From positions 1 through 10,074 of the forward strand of contig PBUZ01000064.1 of assembly GCA_002728035.1 (NCBI GenBank): 10,074 nucleotides of DNA, written 5' to 3'. How positions within the stretch are numbered: position 1 is the first letter of the stretch; each line of letters starts with the position of its first letter. This document shows, piece by piece, positions 1-5,945 of the stretch. A program made the position numbers and the translations under genes. Source of the DNA: Methanobacteriota archaeon. GTDB taxonomy: Archaea > Thermoplasmatota > Poseidoniia > Poseidoniales > Poseidoniaceae. The notes below the pieces were generated by a model. The model did no database searches. It was given only the letters and a program-made list of their open reading frames with translations, and had not been told where the DNA came from.

Positions 1-535
1 CTTGCCCTTTGTGGTGGCGGCCATGACCATGACCTCGGTCGGCAAGGCTGCTGGCGACATGGTGGTTGAAATCCGACGCCAATTCAAGGAAATCCCAGGT
101 CTACTCGAAGGTAAGGAAGGCGTGAAGCCTGACTCCCAGACCTGTGTTGACATTTCCACCAAGGCCGCTCTGCGAGAAATGGTTGGACCTGGCGTGGTGG
201 CGGTCATCGCCCCCGTCATCGTCGGCTACGGGCTGGGCTACGATGCGCTTGGCGGTTTGCTGGCTGGATCCCTTGTGACCGGTGTGCTCATGGCCCTCTT
301 CATGGCCAACGCAGGTGGTGCTTGGGACAACGCCAAGAAAGCCATTGAGCAAGACCACATCCCCGGTGCCAAGAAGGGCGACGAAGCCCACGACGCTGCC
401 GTGATTGGCGACACCATCGGCGACCCGTTCAAGGACACCTCTGGTCCTTCCCTGAACATTCTCATCAAGTTGATGTCCATCGTTGCCGTCGTCCTCGCTG
501 GCGCAGACGTGCTCACGCAGAACGGTTTGCTTTGA
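1..535 (+). CDS. hppA: Membrane-bound ion-pumping pyrophosphatase, C-terminal part
   Basis: This is the 3' end of a membrane-integral pyrophosphatase, which hydrolyses cytoplasmic PPi and pumps H+ and/or Na+ across the membrane. About 177 residues are visible and the 5' end lies outside the window, so the TTG at position 2 is not a real start. The hallmarks are GGAWDNAKK (visible residues 105-113) and the [15 protein letters not shown] motif (136-150), which carries conserved Asp and Lys residues of the PPi/Mg site. The [13 protein letters not shown] stretch (48-60) is also typical. Hydrophobic membrane segments lie near 62-80, 84-102 and 152-170. The protein ends a few residues after the last helix, as is usual for the family. 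The GNTT(A/K) region that separates K+-dependent from K+-independent types is upstream of the window, so the subtype and the pumped ion cannot be assigned. A lipoprotein gene follows after 60 bases on the same strand. Confidence 0.95.
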   Translation, partial: LPFVVAAMTMTSVGKAAGDMVVEIRRQFKEIPGLLEGKEGVKPDSQTCVDISTKAALREMVGPGVVAVIAPVIVGYGLGYDALGGLLAGSLVTGVLMALFMANAGGAWDNAKKAIEQDHIPGAKKGDEAHDAAVIGDTIGDPFKDTSGPSLNILIKLMSIVAVVLAGADVLTQNGLL

Positions 536-595
536 ATCGCATCGTCCTCTGCCGAGGAGCGTTAGCCTTTCAAAAGAGGTCCAACAGGACCCACC

Positions 596-1552
596 ATGCG
601 TGCTTACGTGTTGTCCCTCTTGATGATGACCGTCAGCCTTGCTGGCTGCATGGGTGAAGGGGGCCTCTCTTCATCGGACATCGGCAACACAACCGAGGAT
701 GAATTGGCCTTACCCGATTGGCAAATCGGTGACCAGTGGCTGTACACGTTCATCACGCCGCAGTTTGGAGAAGACAGTGCTCGCCTTGTCGTAGCGGATG
801 TTCGCACGGACGACGGATTGTTCATGCTTGGTATTTCATCAGAGGGTGAGGCTCAACGGCATGCGGTCATCAATCACAATCCCTTCTTGGGCAGGGTCAC
901 CATGGACGGCTTGTCGGTCTACGAAAACGGTGAGCCTCAACCAGTCTTCAATTTCCCTTGGGCCGTTGGCAACACATGGCAATTCAGGCTTCTTGGTCAA
1001 GACTGGACCGCCTCCACGGACAACATCTACAACGGCGAAGTGACCGTTTCTGCGAGTTCAACGGAGGACCATTCGCTTCGCTATGTCTTCAGCGGTCGTG
1101 AGGGGTTCATCAAGAGCCTTCTCTGGACAGACAACGAGGGCGTTGACCACCTGGAGATGAACCTCAACCAAAAGAAAACGGGATACACTGGCGATGTGTT
1201 CTTCTATCGTGCAGGTGATATTCACGACAATTTGTATGAGGAAAACGACCAGGAGATCTACGATTCTTTCCTCGATGAAGGCTATTCGCCAAACGAGGCT
1301 TGGGATACCTTGGTTTGGTACCTTGATGTTGAAATCAGTCAGCAAGGTGGTTCTGGTTCCCTGAGCATCAAAGACCACCAAGGCGCTTCTCCGCTCACCC
1401 GTGCTTGGGGTGCAGGAGCGACTGAAAAAGGTTCATTTGGTACCATCCCTGCCAATTCGGGAGATCATTCCATCACGGTAACCTTGCGAGGGCAAGATTC
1501 CTTTGTCCATCTCAAGGTTGCAGGAGCCCTCGTTCGTTCTTGGACACTCTGA
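596..1552 (+). CDS. Secreted lipoprotein of unknown function with repeated W-x-x-G-[DN]-x-W motif
   Basis: A 318-residue protein begins with a short signal peptide: a hydrophobic stretch (about 3-15), then the lipobox LAGC with Cys18 as the likely lipidated residue. It is expected to be anchored on the outer face of the cytoplasmic membrane. Two related motifs stand out: DWQIGDQWLY (41-50) and PWAVGNTWQF (121-130). Each has W-x-x-G-[DN]-x-W and is followed by beta-rich sequence, suggesting two related beta modules. Residues about 245-318 (Gly/Ser-rich start, then alternating hydrophobic strands) look like a separate beta-sandwich. I do not recognise a family and see no catalytic motif. A solute-binding or surface-structural role is possible but unsupported. 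A TTTCAAAA stretch at 568-575, about 25 nt before the ATG, could be a weak TATA box. The gene for an esterase follows after 12 bases. Confidence 0.85.
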   Translation: MRAYVLSLLMMTVSLAGCMGEGGLSSSDIGNTTEDELALPDWQIGDQWLYTFITPQFGEDSARLVVADVRTDDGLFMLGISSEGEAQRHAVINHNPFLGRVTMDGLSVYENGEPQPVFNFPWAVGNTWQFRLLGQDWTASTDNIYNGEVTVSASSTEDHSLRYVFSGREGFIKSLLWTDNEGVDHLEMNLNQKKTGYTGDVFFYRAGDIHDNLYEENDQEIYDSFLDEGYSPNEAWDTLVWYLDVEISQQGGSGSLSIKDHQGASPLTRAWGAGATEKGSFGTIPANSGDHSITVTLRGQDSFVHLKVAGALVRSWTL

Positions 1553-1558
1553 GGTGGT
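1551..1558 (+). promoter_or_regulatory. Shine-Dalgarno of the esterase gene, decides a TTG start
   Basis: GAGGTGGT overlaps the last two bases of the lipoprotein stop codon and sits 6 bases before TTG 1565. The in-frame stop is that same lipoprotein TGA (1550-1552), so no upstream ATG is possible. The next in-frame ATG falls inside the first predicted beta strand of the hydrolase fold. Confidence 0.7.
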
Positions 1559-1564
1559 ATCGAC

Positions 1565-2167
1565 TTGCCCACCCTCATCATGATGCACGGGATGACCGGC
1601 GACGCCTCAATGATGCGCCCCTTCGCAGAAAAAATCCTTCCAGAAGGATGGACATTGCTCGTGCCCGAGGCACGTTTTCCTCACCCCACCCGCGGTTACA
1701 CATGGTGGCGCTACGAGGATTTTGAGGCCGATGTCACTCGGCGAATGTCGTTGTCGCGAATTGAATTGGTGGACGTTGATTCCAGTTTGTCCCAGTTGGA
1801 GAAATTGATCGCCGAACAAGCCCCGATGGGTCCGTTGGTCGTTGGAGGCTTTTCTCAAGGCGGTGCCATGGCGCAAGAATTGCTTCAACTTCCAATCGCT
1901 GACCGCATTCAAGGTGTGGTGTGCATCGCCACGCGTTTGGTGCGCCCCATGGAACTCCGCCTGCGGTTGAGCGATCTTGAGTCAAAACGCCTGTTTTGGA
2001 TGCACGGGGAACGCGACCTTCGCGTGCCGATGGAAGACGGATGGGCGGTTGCGCACCTTTTCGAATCGGCAGGTTGGGCGGTTGAACTCATCGAACACCA
2101 AAAAGGGCACATGATACCGATTGAGCACCACGATGCGCTACGGGAATGGTTGACGACCTTCACTTGA
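1565..2167 (+). CDS. Alpha/beta-hydrolase, phospholipase/carboxylesterase type
   Basis: A 200-residue single-domain serine hydrolase resembling the small carboxylesterase/phospholipase (COG0400, dienelactone-hydrolase-like) proteins. It opens with the first core strand and an oxyanion-type HG (MMHGMTGD, 6-13). The nucleophile elbow is GFSQG with Ser97, and the rest of the triad fits Asp151 in GERDLRVP and His182 in QKGHMIP. The length is normal for this family (about 200-220). There is no signal peptide, so it is probably cytoplasmic. The substrate cannot be inferred and is likely a short-chain or lysolipid-type ester. The start is TTG 1565, chosen from the Shine-Dalgarno and the in-frame stop just upstream. 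It appears to form an operon with the lipoprotein gene (12-base gap). Its last 8 bases overlap the end of the convergent glutaredoxin gene. Confidence 0.88.
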   Translation: MPTLIMMHGMTGDASMMRPFAEKILPEGWTLLVPEARFPHPTRGYTWWRYEDFEADVTRRMSLSRIELVDVDSSLSQLEKLIAEQAPMGPLVVGGFSQGGAMAQELLQLPIADRIQGVVCIATRLVRPMELRLRLSDLESKRLFWMHGERDLRVPMEDGWAVAHLFESAGWAVELIEHQKGHMIPIEHHDALREWLTTFT

Positions 2168-2435
2168 GGTATCGCTTGGTCTCGTCAAAACCACCGATGA
2201 ACAACGGTGACTGCTCGCGAATGTCAAAGACCACGGGAACGGTACGGTGGCCTGTCGCTTGGACCACGAGGGTTCGCATGTTTGGAAAGTTGTCAAAATT
2301 GAATTCCGTGTAGGTCAGGGACTTGCCATCGAGCAAGTTCTTCAACGCGCGGCAATATCCACAAAAGTTCCCGGTGTAGATGAGAAAGTCGGTTTGGGCT
2401 TCTGCCGCATGCTCCAGAATCATGGCTTCGGACAC
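2160..2435 (-). CDS. Glutaredoxin-like thioredoxin-fold protein
   Basis: A 91-residue thioredoxin-fold protein of glutaredoxin type. The active site CGYC is at Cys25-Cys28 after the first beta strand (FLIYTGNF). The cis-proline motif TVP is at 65-67, and the GGFDET segment (81-86) matches the part of glutaredoxins that binds a glutathione or other thiol ligand. The length is normal. It should reduce disulfides or mixed disulfides in the cytoplasm. Many archaea lack glutathione, so the in vivo thiol partner is uncertain. The start is ambiguous: GTG at 2435, with a TATA-like AGTTATAG (2459-2466 read on the minus strand) about 27 nt upstream, or ATG at 2423, four codons in. It is divergent from the small CxxC gene and overlaps the esterase tail to tail. 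Confidence 0.88.
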   Translation of the reverse strand: MSEAMILEHAAEAQTDFLIYTGNFCGYCRALKNLLDGKSLTYTEFNFDNFPNMRTLVVQATGHRTVPVVFDIREQSPLFIGGFDETKRYLK

Positions 2436-2458
2436 AACCTTACCTGCGCGAAGGTCTG

Positions 2459-2466
2459 CTATAACT
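2459..2466 (-). promoter_or_regulatory. TATA-like box for the glutaredoxin gene
   Basis: Read on the minus strand this is AGTTATAG, centred about 27 nt upstream of the GTG start at 2435. That is where an archaeal TBP site would sit for a leaderless transcript. A weak AGGTAAG just before the GTG could serve as a Shine-Dalgarno instead, so the reading is tentative. Confidence 0.45.
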
Positions 2467-2506
2467 CCTGTTCAACGCGAGGATTGAGCCGACGGGTCAA
2501 GCAAGG

Positions 2507-2518
2507 AAATTCAATTAA
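2507..2518 (+). promoter_or_regulatory. TATA-like box for the small CxxC protein gene
   Basis: AAATTCAATTAA is the most AT-rich stretch of the 104-base divergent intergenic region and is centred about 27 nt before ATG 2540. The spacing fits a leaderless archaeal promoter. The sequence is not a perfect TATA consensus. Confidence 0.4.
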
Positions 2519-2539
2519 CGGGCCATCATAAGGCGGGTC

Positions 2540-2734
2540 ATGGTCAAGATGGTTTGCATTGACTGCGGAGCCATCGAACATGAAGCTGAATCACTCCGTG
2601 AGATGCTGGTGATGATGATGCCTCATTATTTTGAGGCTCACCAAGACGTGATTGCATCCCACAAAACGAACCCTTCATCTGCGTGGATGAAGCGATTTAC
2701 TGCGGCGTTCAACCACCTCCTCGAGCAGGAATAG
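2540..2734 (+). CDS. Small CxxC protein, possible mini zinc-binding domain
   Basis: A 64-residue protein I cannot assign to a firm family. It starts with a short strand carrying CIDCG (Cys6, Cys9), followed by a helix-like stretch (AESLREMLVMMMPHYFEAHQ, 16-35) that ends in His29 and His34. The order Cys-x2-Cys then His-x4-His would allow a single Zn site. The layout faintly recalls small DUF1059-type proteins, but that is a guess from shape. The C-terminal part (about 45-64) looks like a second amphipathic helix. Coding status is supported by its own upstream AT-rich box, a plausible ATG and placement between two redox genes on a compact chromosome. The next gene starts 67 bases downstream with its own promoter-like box. 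Confidence 0.65.
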   Translation: MVKMVCIDCGAIEHEAESLREMLVMMMPHYFEAHQDVIASHKTNPSSAWMKRFTAAFNHLLEQE

Positions 2735-2771
2735 GCTGTCGGTCGGACGGTTCATGCCGTGAAACTGCCAA

Positions 2772-2779
2772 TCATAAAG
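2772..2779 (+). promoter_or_regulatory. TATA-like box for the FMN reductase-pirin pair
   Basis: TCATAAAG is centred 26-27 nt before ATG 2802, and no Shine-Dalgarno precedes that ATG. Both facts fit a leaderless archaeal transcript starting at the ATG. It would also drive the overlapping pirin gene. Confidence 0.5.
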
Positions 2780-2801
2780 AGGGCAACACCGTACGAGCAT
2801 C

Positions 2802-3311
2802 ATGGCCCGAATCACCTTCGTTCTCGCATCCGACGGCAACAATGCTGAGTTGGCGAAATTGGTTGAAGAACACGCTATCAACATGGGCCATGAAGTGACG
2901 CATGTTTCCCTGAATGCTTGTGATTTTCCAGTGTACACCGTGAAGCGAGAGAAAGAAACGGACACCCTCCCCGGTCTTCAAGCGCTCAAAGACACGCTCA
3001 GCAACTGCGATGCTTGGTTCGTTTTTGCCCCTGAATACAACGGATCTTATCCGCCCGTCTTGAACAACGCCATCGCATGGCTGAGCAGGGAGGGTGATGA
3101 TTTTCGACGTTTGTTCCGTGACCGAACGGTGGCCCTTGGAACACATTCTGGCGGCGGTGGACAGCATGTCATCATGGCGATGCGCATGCAATTTTCATTC
3201 CTTGGATGCAACGTTGTGGGCCGTTCATTGGTGACCAATCGAAACAAACCAGCCAACCCTGAATCCATTGACGCCATCTTGCGCAGCATGTTTTCCGAGG
3301 TGAGTTCATGA
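2802..3311 (+). CDS. NAD(P)H-dependent FMN reductase family flavoprotein
   Basis: A 169-residue flavodoxin-fold protein of the NADPH-dependent FMN reductase family (chromate reductase / azoreductase-like). After the first strand (ITFVLAS) comes the phosphate-binding turn SDGNNAEL (10-17). The family hallmark PEYNGSYPPVLNNAI (77-91) binds the flavin, and GTHSGGGG (113-120) is the second flavin-contact loop. Length is slightly short but normal. It should carry non-covalent FMN and transfer electrons from NAD(P)H to quinones, flavins or other small acceptors in the cytoplasm. The true substrate is unknown. Its TGA overlaps the pirin ATG in an ATGA, so translation of the two is probably coupled. 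Neighbouring glutaredoxin and peroxiredoxin genes suggest a redox-defence setting. Confidence 0.9.
   Translation: MARITFVLASDGNNAELAKLVEEHAINMGHEVTHVSLNACDFPVYTVKREKETDTLPGLQALKDTLSNCDAWFVFAPEYNGSYPPVLNNAIAWLSREGDDFRRLFRDRTVALGTHSGGGGQHVIMAMRMQFSFLGCNVVGRSLVTNRNKPANPESIDAILRSMFSEVSS
3297..3303 (+). promoter_or_regulatory. Shine-Dalgarno of pirin gene
   Basis: GAGGTGA lies inside the last codons of the FMN reductase gene, 4 bases before ATG 3308. It is a strong match to the archaeal anti-SD and supports translation of pirin as an internal operon gene. Confidence 0.65.
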
Positions 3312-4147
3312 ATCGCCATCTGTCGTCCATCGTTCCAACCCACACCGTCCTTGAGGGAGGGGGCTTCAAGGTACGTCGGCCGGCTGCCATGGGGCGGTTG
3401 ATGAGTCCGTTTCTCTTGTTGGACGAGATGGGTCCTGTGACCTACAAGCCCGGTGAGGCCGTTGGCGCTCCTGACCACCCGCACCGTGGGTTTGAGACCG
3501 TGACCTACCTGCTTGAGGGGGGCATGAAGCATGCGGACTCGGCAGGCAACAGCGGGGACCTCAATCCTGGTGATGTGCAATGGATGACGGCAGGCCGTGG
3601 AGTGATTCACTCGGAATTGCCGCAAGACCACATGATGGAGCACGGGGGATTGATGCACGGTTTCCAAATTTGGGTAAATCTACCAGCAAAGGACAAGATG
3701 ATGGCGCCACGTTATCAGGACATTCCCTCTGCAGACATCCCTGAAATCAGCAACGATGAAGGAACCGTTTGGGCGAAGGTGATTGCAGGCAAAGCACTGG
3801 GAAAGGAAGCGGTCATCGACACCGTGATTCCCATCACCTACATCCACATGCGAATGGAACCTGGAGCAACCTATACGCACACGAGCAATGCAGAACATAA
3901 CCTCATGGTCTATGCCTTCGGCGGTTCGGTGAACATCGAAGGCCGTTCGTTGCATGATGGTGGACTCGGCCTCCTCAGCGAGGGTGAACAGGTCGTGTTG
4001 AGCGCTGAAGAAGACGGTGCAGAGTTCCTTCTTCTTGGTGGCCCTGAACTCGGCGAGCCGATCGCCCGCTACGGGCCGTTTGTGATGAACACACGAGAGG
4101 AAATTTACCAGGCCATTGAAGATTTCAACAACGGCACGCTGGCTTGA
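3308..4147 (+). CDS. Pirin family protein (bicupin)
   Basis: A 279-residue bicupin of the pirin family. The N-terminal cupin carries the complete metal site: His57 and His59 in HPHRGFETVTY, and His101 and Glu103 in GVIHSELP. The spacing is nearly identical to characterised pirins. Other family marks are PFLLLDEMGP (34-43) and GFQIWVNLP (118-126). The C-terminal cupin (about 170-275) has no comparable metal motif, as usual. Known pirins bind Fe and some act as quercetin 2,3-dioxygenases or redox-sensing regulators. Which applies here cannot be read from sequence. It follows the FMN reductase with a 4-base overlap, so the two may act on related electron-rich aromatic or quinone substrates (inference). 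It ends one base from the stop of the convergent peroxiredoxin gene. Confidence 0.93.
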   Translation: MNRHLSSIVPTHTVLEGGGFKVRRPAAMGRLMSPFLLLDEMGPVTYKPGEAVGAPDHPHRGFETVTYLLEGGMKHADSAGNSGDLNPGDVQWMTAGRGVIHSELPQDHMMEHGGLMHGFQIWVNLPAKDKMMAPRYQDIPSADIPEISNDEGTVWAKVIAGKALGKEAVIDTVIPITYIHMRMEPGATYTHTSNAEHNLMVYAFGGSVNIEGRSLHDGGLGLLSEGEQVVLSAEEDGAEFLLLGGPELGEPIARYGPFVMNTREEIYQAIEDFNNGTLA

Positions 4148-4148
4148 C

Positions 4149-4610
4149 TCACTGGGAGCAGTGGGCGACGATGGCGTCGTAATCGGGCTCTTGACCGAGA
4201 CTTTCACAGACCCATACATAGCCAACAGAACCGTCGGCTTCGACGATGACAACGCCACGGTTGGCGACGGTGTAGCCGTCGATGACGAAGTTCTCGAAGG
4301 TCATCCCGTAATCGGTGATCATGGTTCGATGAACATCCGACAATAAGGTGAATTCAATGCCGTTTTCTTTCGCGAATGCTCCGTTGGCAAAAGGTGAATC
4401 GACGGAAACGCCAAACACCGTGGCGCCAACATCGTTGAGTGCGGCCATGGAATCTTGGAAAGAGCACATTTCTGCCGTGCACACACCCGTAAAAGCGGCG
4501 GGATAGAACGCCAAGACCACGCGTTCACCAGCGTGGTCGGCAAGGCTGACCTTGCTCTTGTCGGGGGCTGTAAGGGTAAAGGCTGGGGCGGTGTCTCCAA
4601 TGCTGACCAT
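4149..4610 (-). CDS. Peroxiredoxin, BCP/PrxQ-like
   Basis: A 153-residue AhpC/TSA-type peroxiredoxin that reduces hydrogen peroxide or organic hydroperoxides. The active-site block YPAAFTGVCTAEMCSF (36-51) holds the peroxidatic Cys44 in the P-x3-T-x2-C context. Cys49 follows after four residues, the position of the resolving Cys in many PrxQ/BCP proteins, which suggests an atypical intramolecular 2-Cys mechanism. Two further Cys (135, 151) lie near the C-terminus. Length is normal. A thioredoxin- or glutaredoxin-like reductant is needed, and the CGYC glutaredoxin 1.7 kb away is a candidate partner (inference). The start is ATG 4610 with no Shine-Dalgarno. The AT-rich CTTAAGAT (4632-4639, minus strand) is centred about 25 nt upstream. 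The stop is one base from the pirin stop. Confidence 0.93.
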   Translation of the reverse strand: MVSIGDTAPAFTLTAPDKSKVSLADHAGERVVLAFYPAAFTGVCTAEMCSFQDSMAALNDVGATVFGVSVDSPFANGAFAKENGIEFTLLSDVHRTMITDYGMTFENFVIDGYTVANRGVVIVEADGSVGYVWVCESLGQEPDYDAIVAHCSQ

Positions 4611-4631
4611 GAGTTGGCCACGGGAAAGAGA

Positions 4632-4639
4632 ATCTTAAG
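4632..4639 (-). promoter_or_regulatory. Weak TATA-like box for the peroxiredoxin gene
   Basis: On the minus strand this reads CTTAAGAT, centred about 25 nt before ATG 4610. It is the only AT-rich patch in the 57-base gap to the Smr gene. It fits the leaderless pattern of neighbouring genes but is a weak consensus. Confidence 0.35.
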
Positions 4640-4667
4640 GTTCCGCCAAACGCCAATGGACCACACT

Positions 4668-5048
4668 TCATGTGCGGTTGAAATAGGTGTTCCCGAGGTC
4701 CTTGGCCCAGATGTTTCCTTCAACGTTCAAGGAATCCAAGGATTGTTGCAATTGGCCGTTTCGAATGAAATCACGAATTTGCGTTCCGCTGTTGAATCCG
4801 TGACAGAATTGGATGGTCTGGTTTTTTTCTGCGTATTTGCACTCTTCCTTGATCCGCTTCTTCGCCTGATGTATACCGTGGTTGTGGAGGTCGATTTTTA
4901 CCACTTCATCACGCACTGCATGGCTGTAAGAGGTGGAGTTTCGCTCAAGTTTGTGGTTTTGTGGATTGGCCTTTGATGAGCGCGCACGGCGGCCTCTGCT
5001 GTTTCCAAACAGGTGACGGTGGATGTCACGCTGACGACGTGTTGACAT
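4668..5048 (-). CDS. Stand-alone Smr-domain protein
   Basis: A 126-residue protein. Residues about 50-115 form an Smr domain, the C-terminal nuclease or nucleic-acid-binding domain of MutS2 that also occurs alone. It shows IDLH (52-55, the LDxH motif linked to nuclease activity), helix QAKKRIKEECKYA (61-73), strand TIQFCHG then HGFNSG (83-88, the H-G-x3-G motif), and IRDFI (91-95). The usual Gly after LDLH is Asn56. Residues 1-45 are Arg/Lys-rich and look unstructured, as in a nucleic-acid-binding tail. There is no MutS-like ATPase part, so a role in DNA or RNA processing is likely but the target is unknown. The reading frame is open further upstream to 5216, but that extension runs through tRNA-Glu. 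ATG 5048, with a TATA-like box 26 nt before it, is the better start. The gene looks more AT- and Asn/Lys-rich than its neighbours. Confidence 0.8.
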   Translation of the reverse strand: MSTRRQRDIHRHLFGNSRGRRARSSKANPQNHKLERNSTSYSHAVRDEVVKIDLHNHGIHQAKKRIKEECKYAEKNQTIQFCHGFNSGTQIRDFIRNGQLQQSLDSLNVEGNIWAKDLGNTYFNRT

Positions 5049-5069
5049 GAACTTCTCAATTGATGAGTC

Positions 5070-5078
5070 TACATAAAC
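5070..5078 (-). promoter_or_regulatory. TATA box for the Smr gene
   Basis: Read on the minus strand this is GTTTATGTA, centred about 26 nt before ATG 5048 with no Shine-Dalgarno in between. It is one of the best TATA-like matches in the window and fixes the start at 5048 if the mRNA is leaderless. Confidence 0.6.
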
Positions 5079-5125
5079 AACACGCGTGGAATGTCCAGCG
5101 CGGAGGCACCGATATGCGAGTTGAG

Positions 5126-5200
5126 TGCTAGTGCCGGGATTCGAACCCGGGTCGACGGGATGAAAACCCGTAATGATGGACCGGACTACACCACACCAGC
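5126..5200 (-). tRNA. tRNA-Glu (anticodon UUC)
   Basis: A complete cloverleaf can be folded on the minus strand. The acceptor stem is GCTGGTG (5194-5200) with CACTAGC (5127-5133), containing one G-U pair. The D arm has the archaeal tRNA-Glu-like GGTGTAGTCCGG. The anticodon stem is ACGGG/CCCGT around the loop TTTTCAT, with anticodon TTC at 5162-5164. A 4-base variable loop follows, then T stem CCGGG/CCCGG with loop TTCGAAT. The discriminator is A (5126), the CCA end is not encoded, and there is no intron. It reads GAA and, by wobble, GAG codons. The Smr gene lies 77 bases downstream on the same strand but has its own promoter-like box. Confidence 0.97.
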
Positions 5201-5224
5201 GGTGTTTTGCCCACATGCGACCCG

Positions 5225-5231
5225 TTCATAA
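5225..5231 (-). promoter_or_regulatory. TATA-like box for tRNA-Glu
   Basis: On the minus strand this reads TTATGAA, centred 28 nt upstream of the first tRNA base (5200). That is the expected place for an archaeal TBP site driving a tRNA with little or no 5' leader. Confidence 0.5.
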
Positions 5232-5262
5232 CCGTTCCCGTGGTACTCGCTATGGTGGTTGC

Positions 5263-5874
5263 TCATGGGGTGGCCGAAGGCGCCTGTTCGTCCAGCCCAC
5301 TCCACCATCGCCATGCGACGACCAAGAGACCGCCTGTAACGATCAGGGCGACAGCGAGGAGGATCTCGTTGTCCAGGAACCACATCATGGCATCGTAGGC
5401 ATCGTCACCGTACAGTCCGATGAGGACGGCTTCGAGACCGAAACGCAGGCTTCGCCCGACGAAGCCAGCGATGAGGAAGGGTTTCTTGGCCATATGCCCC
5501 ATACCCGCGACCCATCCAAGGACCTTGTAGGGGATTGGGGAAAACGCTGCGATGAAGATGCCCATGGTACCGTAGCGTTCGGTCAACATCTCGAGTTTCG
5601 CCAAGTGCTTCTCTTGGCCGAAGCGGATCAGCAACGGCGTCCCCCAGCGTTGACCGATGAAGTATCCAACCAGTGAACCAAGTACAGAAGCGACGGTGAC
5701 CACCAGCCATAGCCAAACGACCAACGGGGTATCGCCCATGGCGTTGACCAGCATGGGAATGTAGAGCAAGTCGGGTGGAATCGGTTGTATGATGGCTTCC
5801 GTAAACGAGAGCAGGAAGAGGCTGGCAGGGCCAAAGACTTCGAAGGCCTCGAGAATCGTCTCCTTCCAACTCAT
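5263..5874 (-). CDS. VTT-domain (DedA/YqaA family) inner-membrane protein
   Basis: A 203-residue polytopic membrane protein of the VTT/DedA superfamily, closest in length and motifs to the YqaA branch. It shows the early re-entrant motif around Glu26 and Pro31-Ile-Pro-Pro34, then the glycine-spaced helix GSLVGYFIGQRWG (66-78). The second re-entrant motif FSPIPYKVLGW (111-121) and the Arg motif GRSLRFG (140-146) follow. Hydrophobic segments lie near 15-45, 50-75, 104-125, 133-155 and 170-190. Relatives are implicated in lipid flipping/scrambling and membrane homeostasis, and the cargo here is unknown. The start is ATG 5874, with GGTGAG 9 bases upstream on its strand as a likely Shine-Dalgarno. 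It is divergent from nob1. Confidence 0.9.
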   Translation of the reverse strand: MSWKETILEAFEVFGPASLFLLSFTEAIIQPIPPDLLYIPMLVNAMGDTPLVVWLWLVVTVASVLGSLVGYFIGQRWGTPLLIRFGQEKHLAKLEMLTERYGTMGIFIAAFSPIPYKVLGWVAGMGHMAKKPFLIAGFVGRSLRFGLEAVLIGLYGDDAYDAMMWFLDNEILLAVALIVTGGLLVVAWRWWSGLDEQAPSATP

Positions 5875-5880
5875 GCCCCT

Positions 5881-5917
5881 CGCTCACCGCCTTCTTTGAT
5901 GAAGATAGGGGTGAGCG
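5881..5917. repeat. Inverted repeat between the VTT gene and nob1
   Basis: CGCTCACC (5881-5888) is the exact reverse complement of GGTGAGCG (5910-5917), with 21 bases between the arms. The left arm doubles as the Shine-Dalgarno of the VTT gene on the minus strand. It lies in a 71-base divergent intergenic region, so it could be an operator. It could also simply be two SD-like sequences facing opposite ways. Confidence 0.4.
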
Positions 5918-5930
5918 GTGCCTTCATGAT

Positions 5931-5936
5931 GGTGAT
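5931..5936 (+). promoter_or_regulatory. Shine-Dalgarno of nob1
   Basis: GGTGAT lies 9 bases before TTG 5946 and 15 before ATG 5952. The spacing favours the TTG, and the difference is two codons. Confidence 0.45.
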
Positions 5937-5945
5937 TCGCTTGAA

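Noticed and set aside
545..558. Small hairpin (TCCTC / GAGGA) after the pyrophosphatase stop as a terminator
   Set aside because: The stem is only 5 bp and no T run follows; it is not convincing as a terminator.
4455..4976. Open frame on the plus strand, 173 codons
   Set aside because: It lies opposite the peroxiredoxin and Smr genes, has no recognisable motif, and is a shadow frame.
5126..5200. tRNA-Glu as an integration (att) site of a mobile element
   Set aside because: No integrase and no repeat of the tRNA 3' end were seen in the window; only the unusual composition of the Smr gene hints at gene gain.
5049..5216. N-terminal extension of the Smr frame up to 5216
   Set aside because: It runs through the whole tRNA-Glu gene and would encode an unrelated stretch. 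ATG 5048 has a TATA-like box at the right distance.
5173..5676. Open frame on the plus strand, 167 codons
   Set aside because: It is antisense to the tRNA and VTT gene, with low-complexity acidic content arising from the opposite strand.
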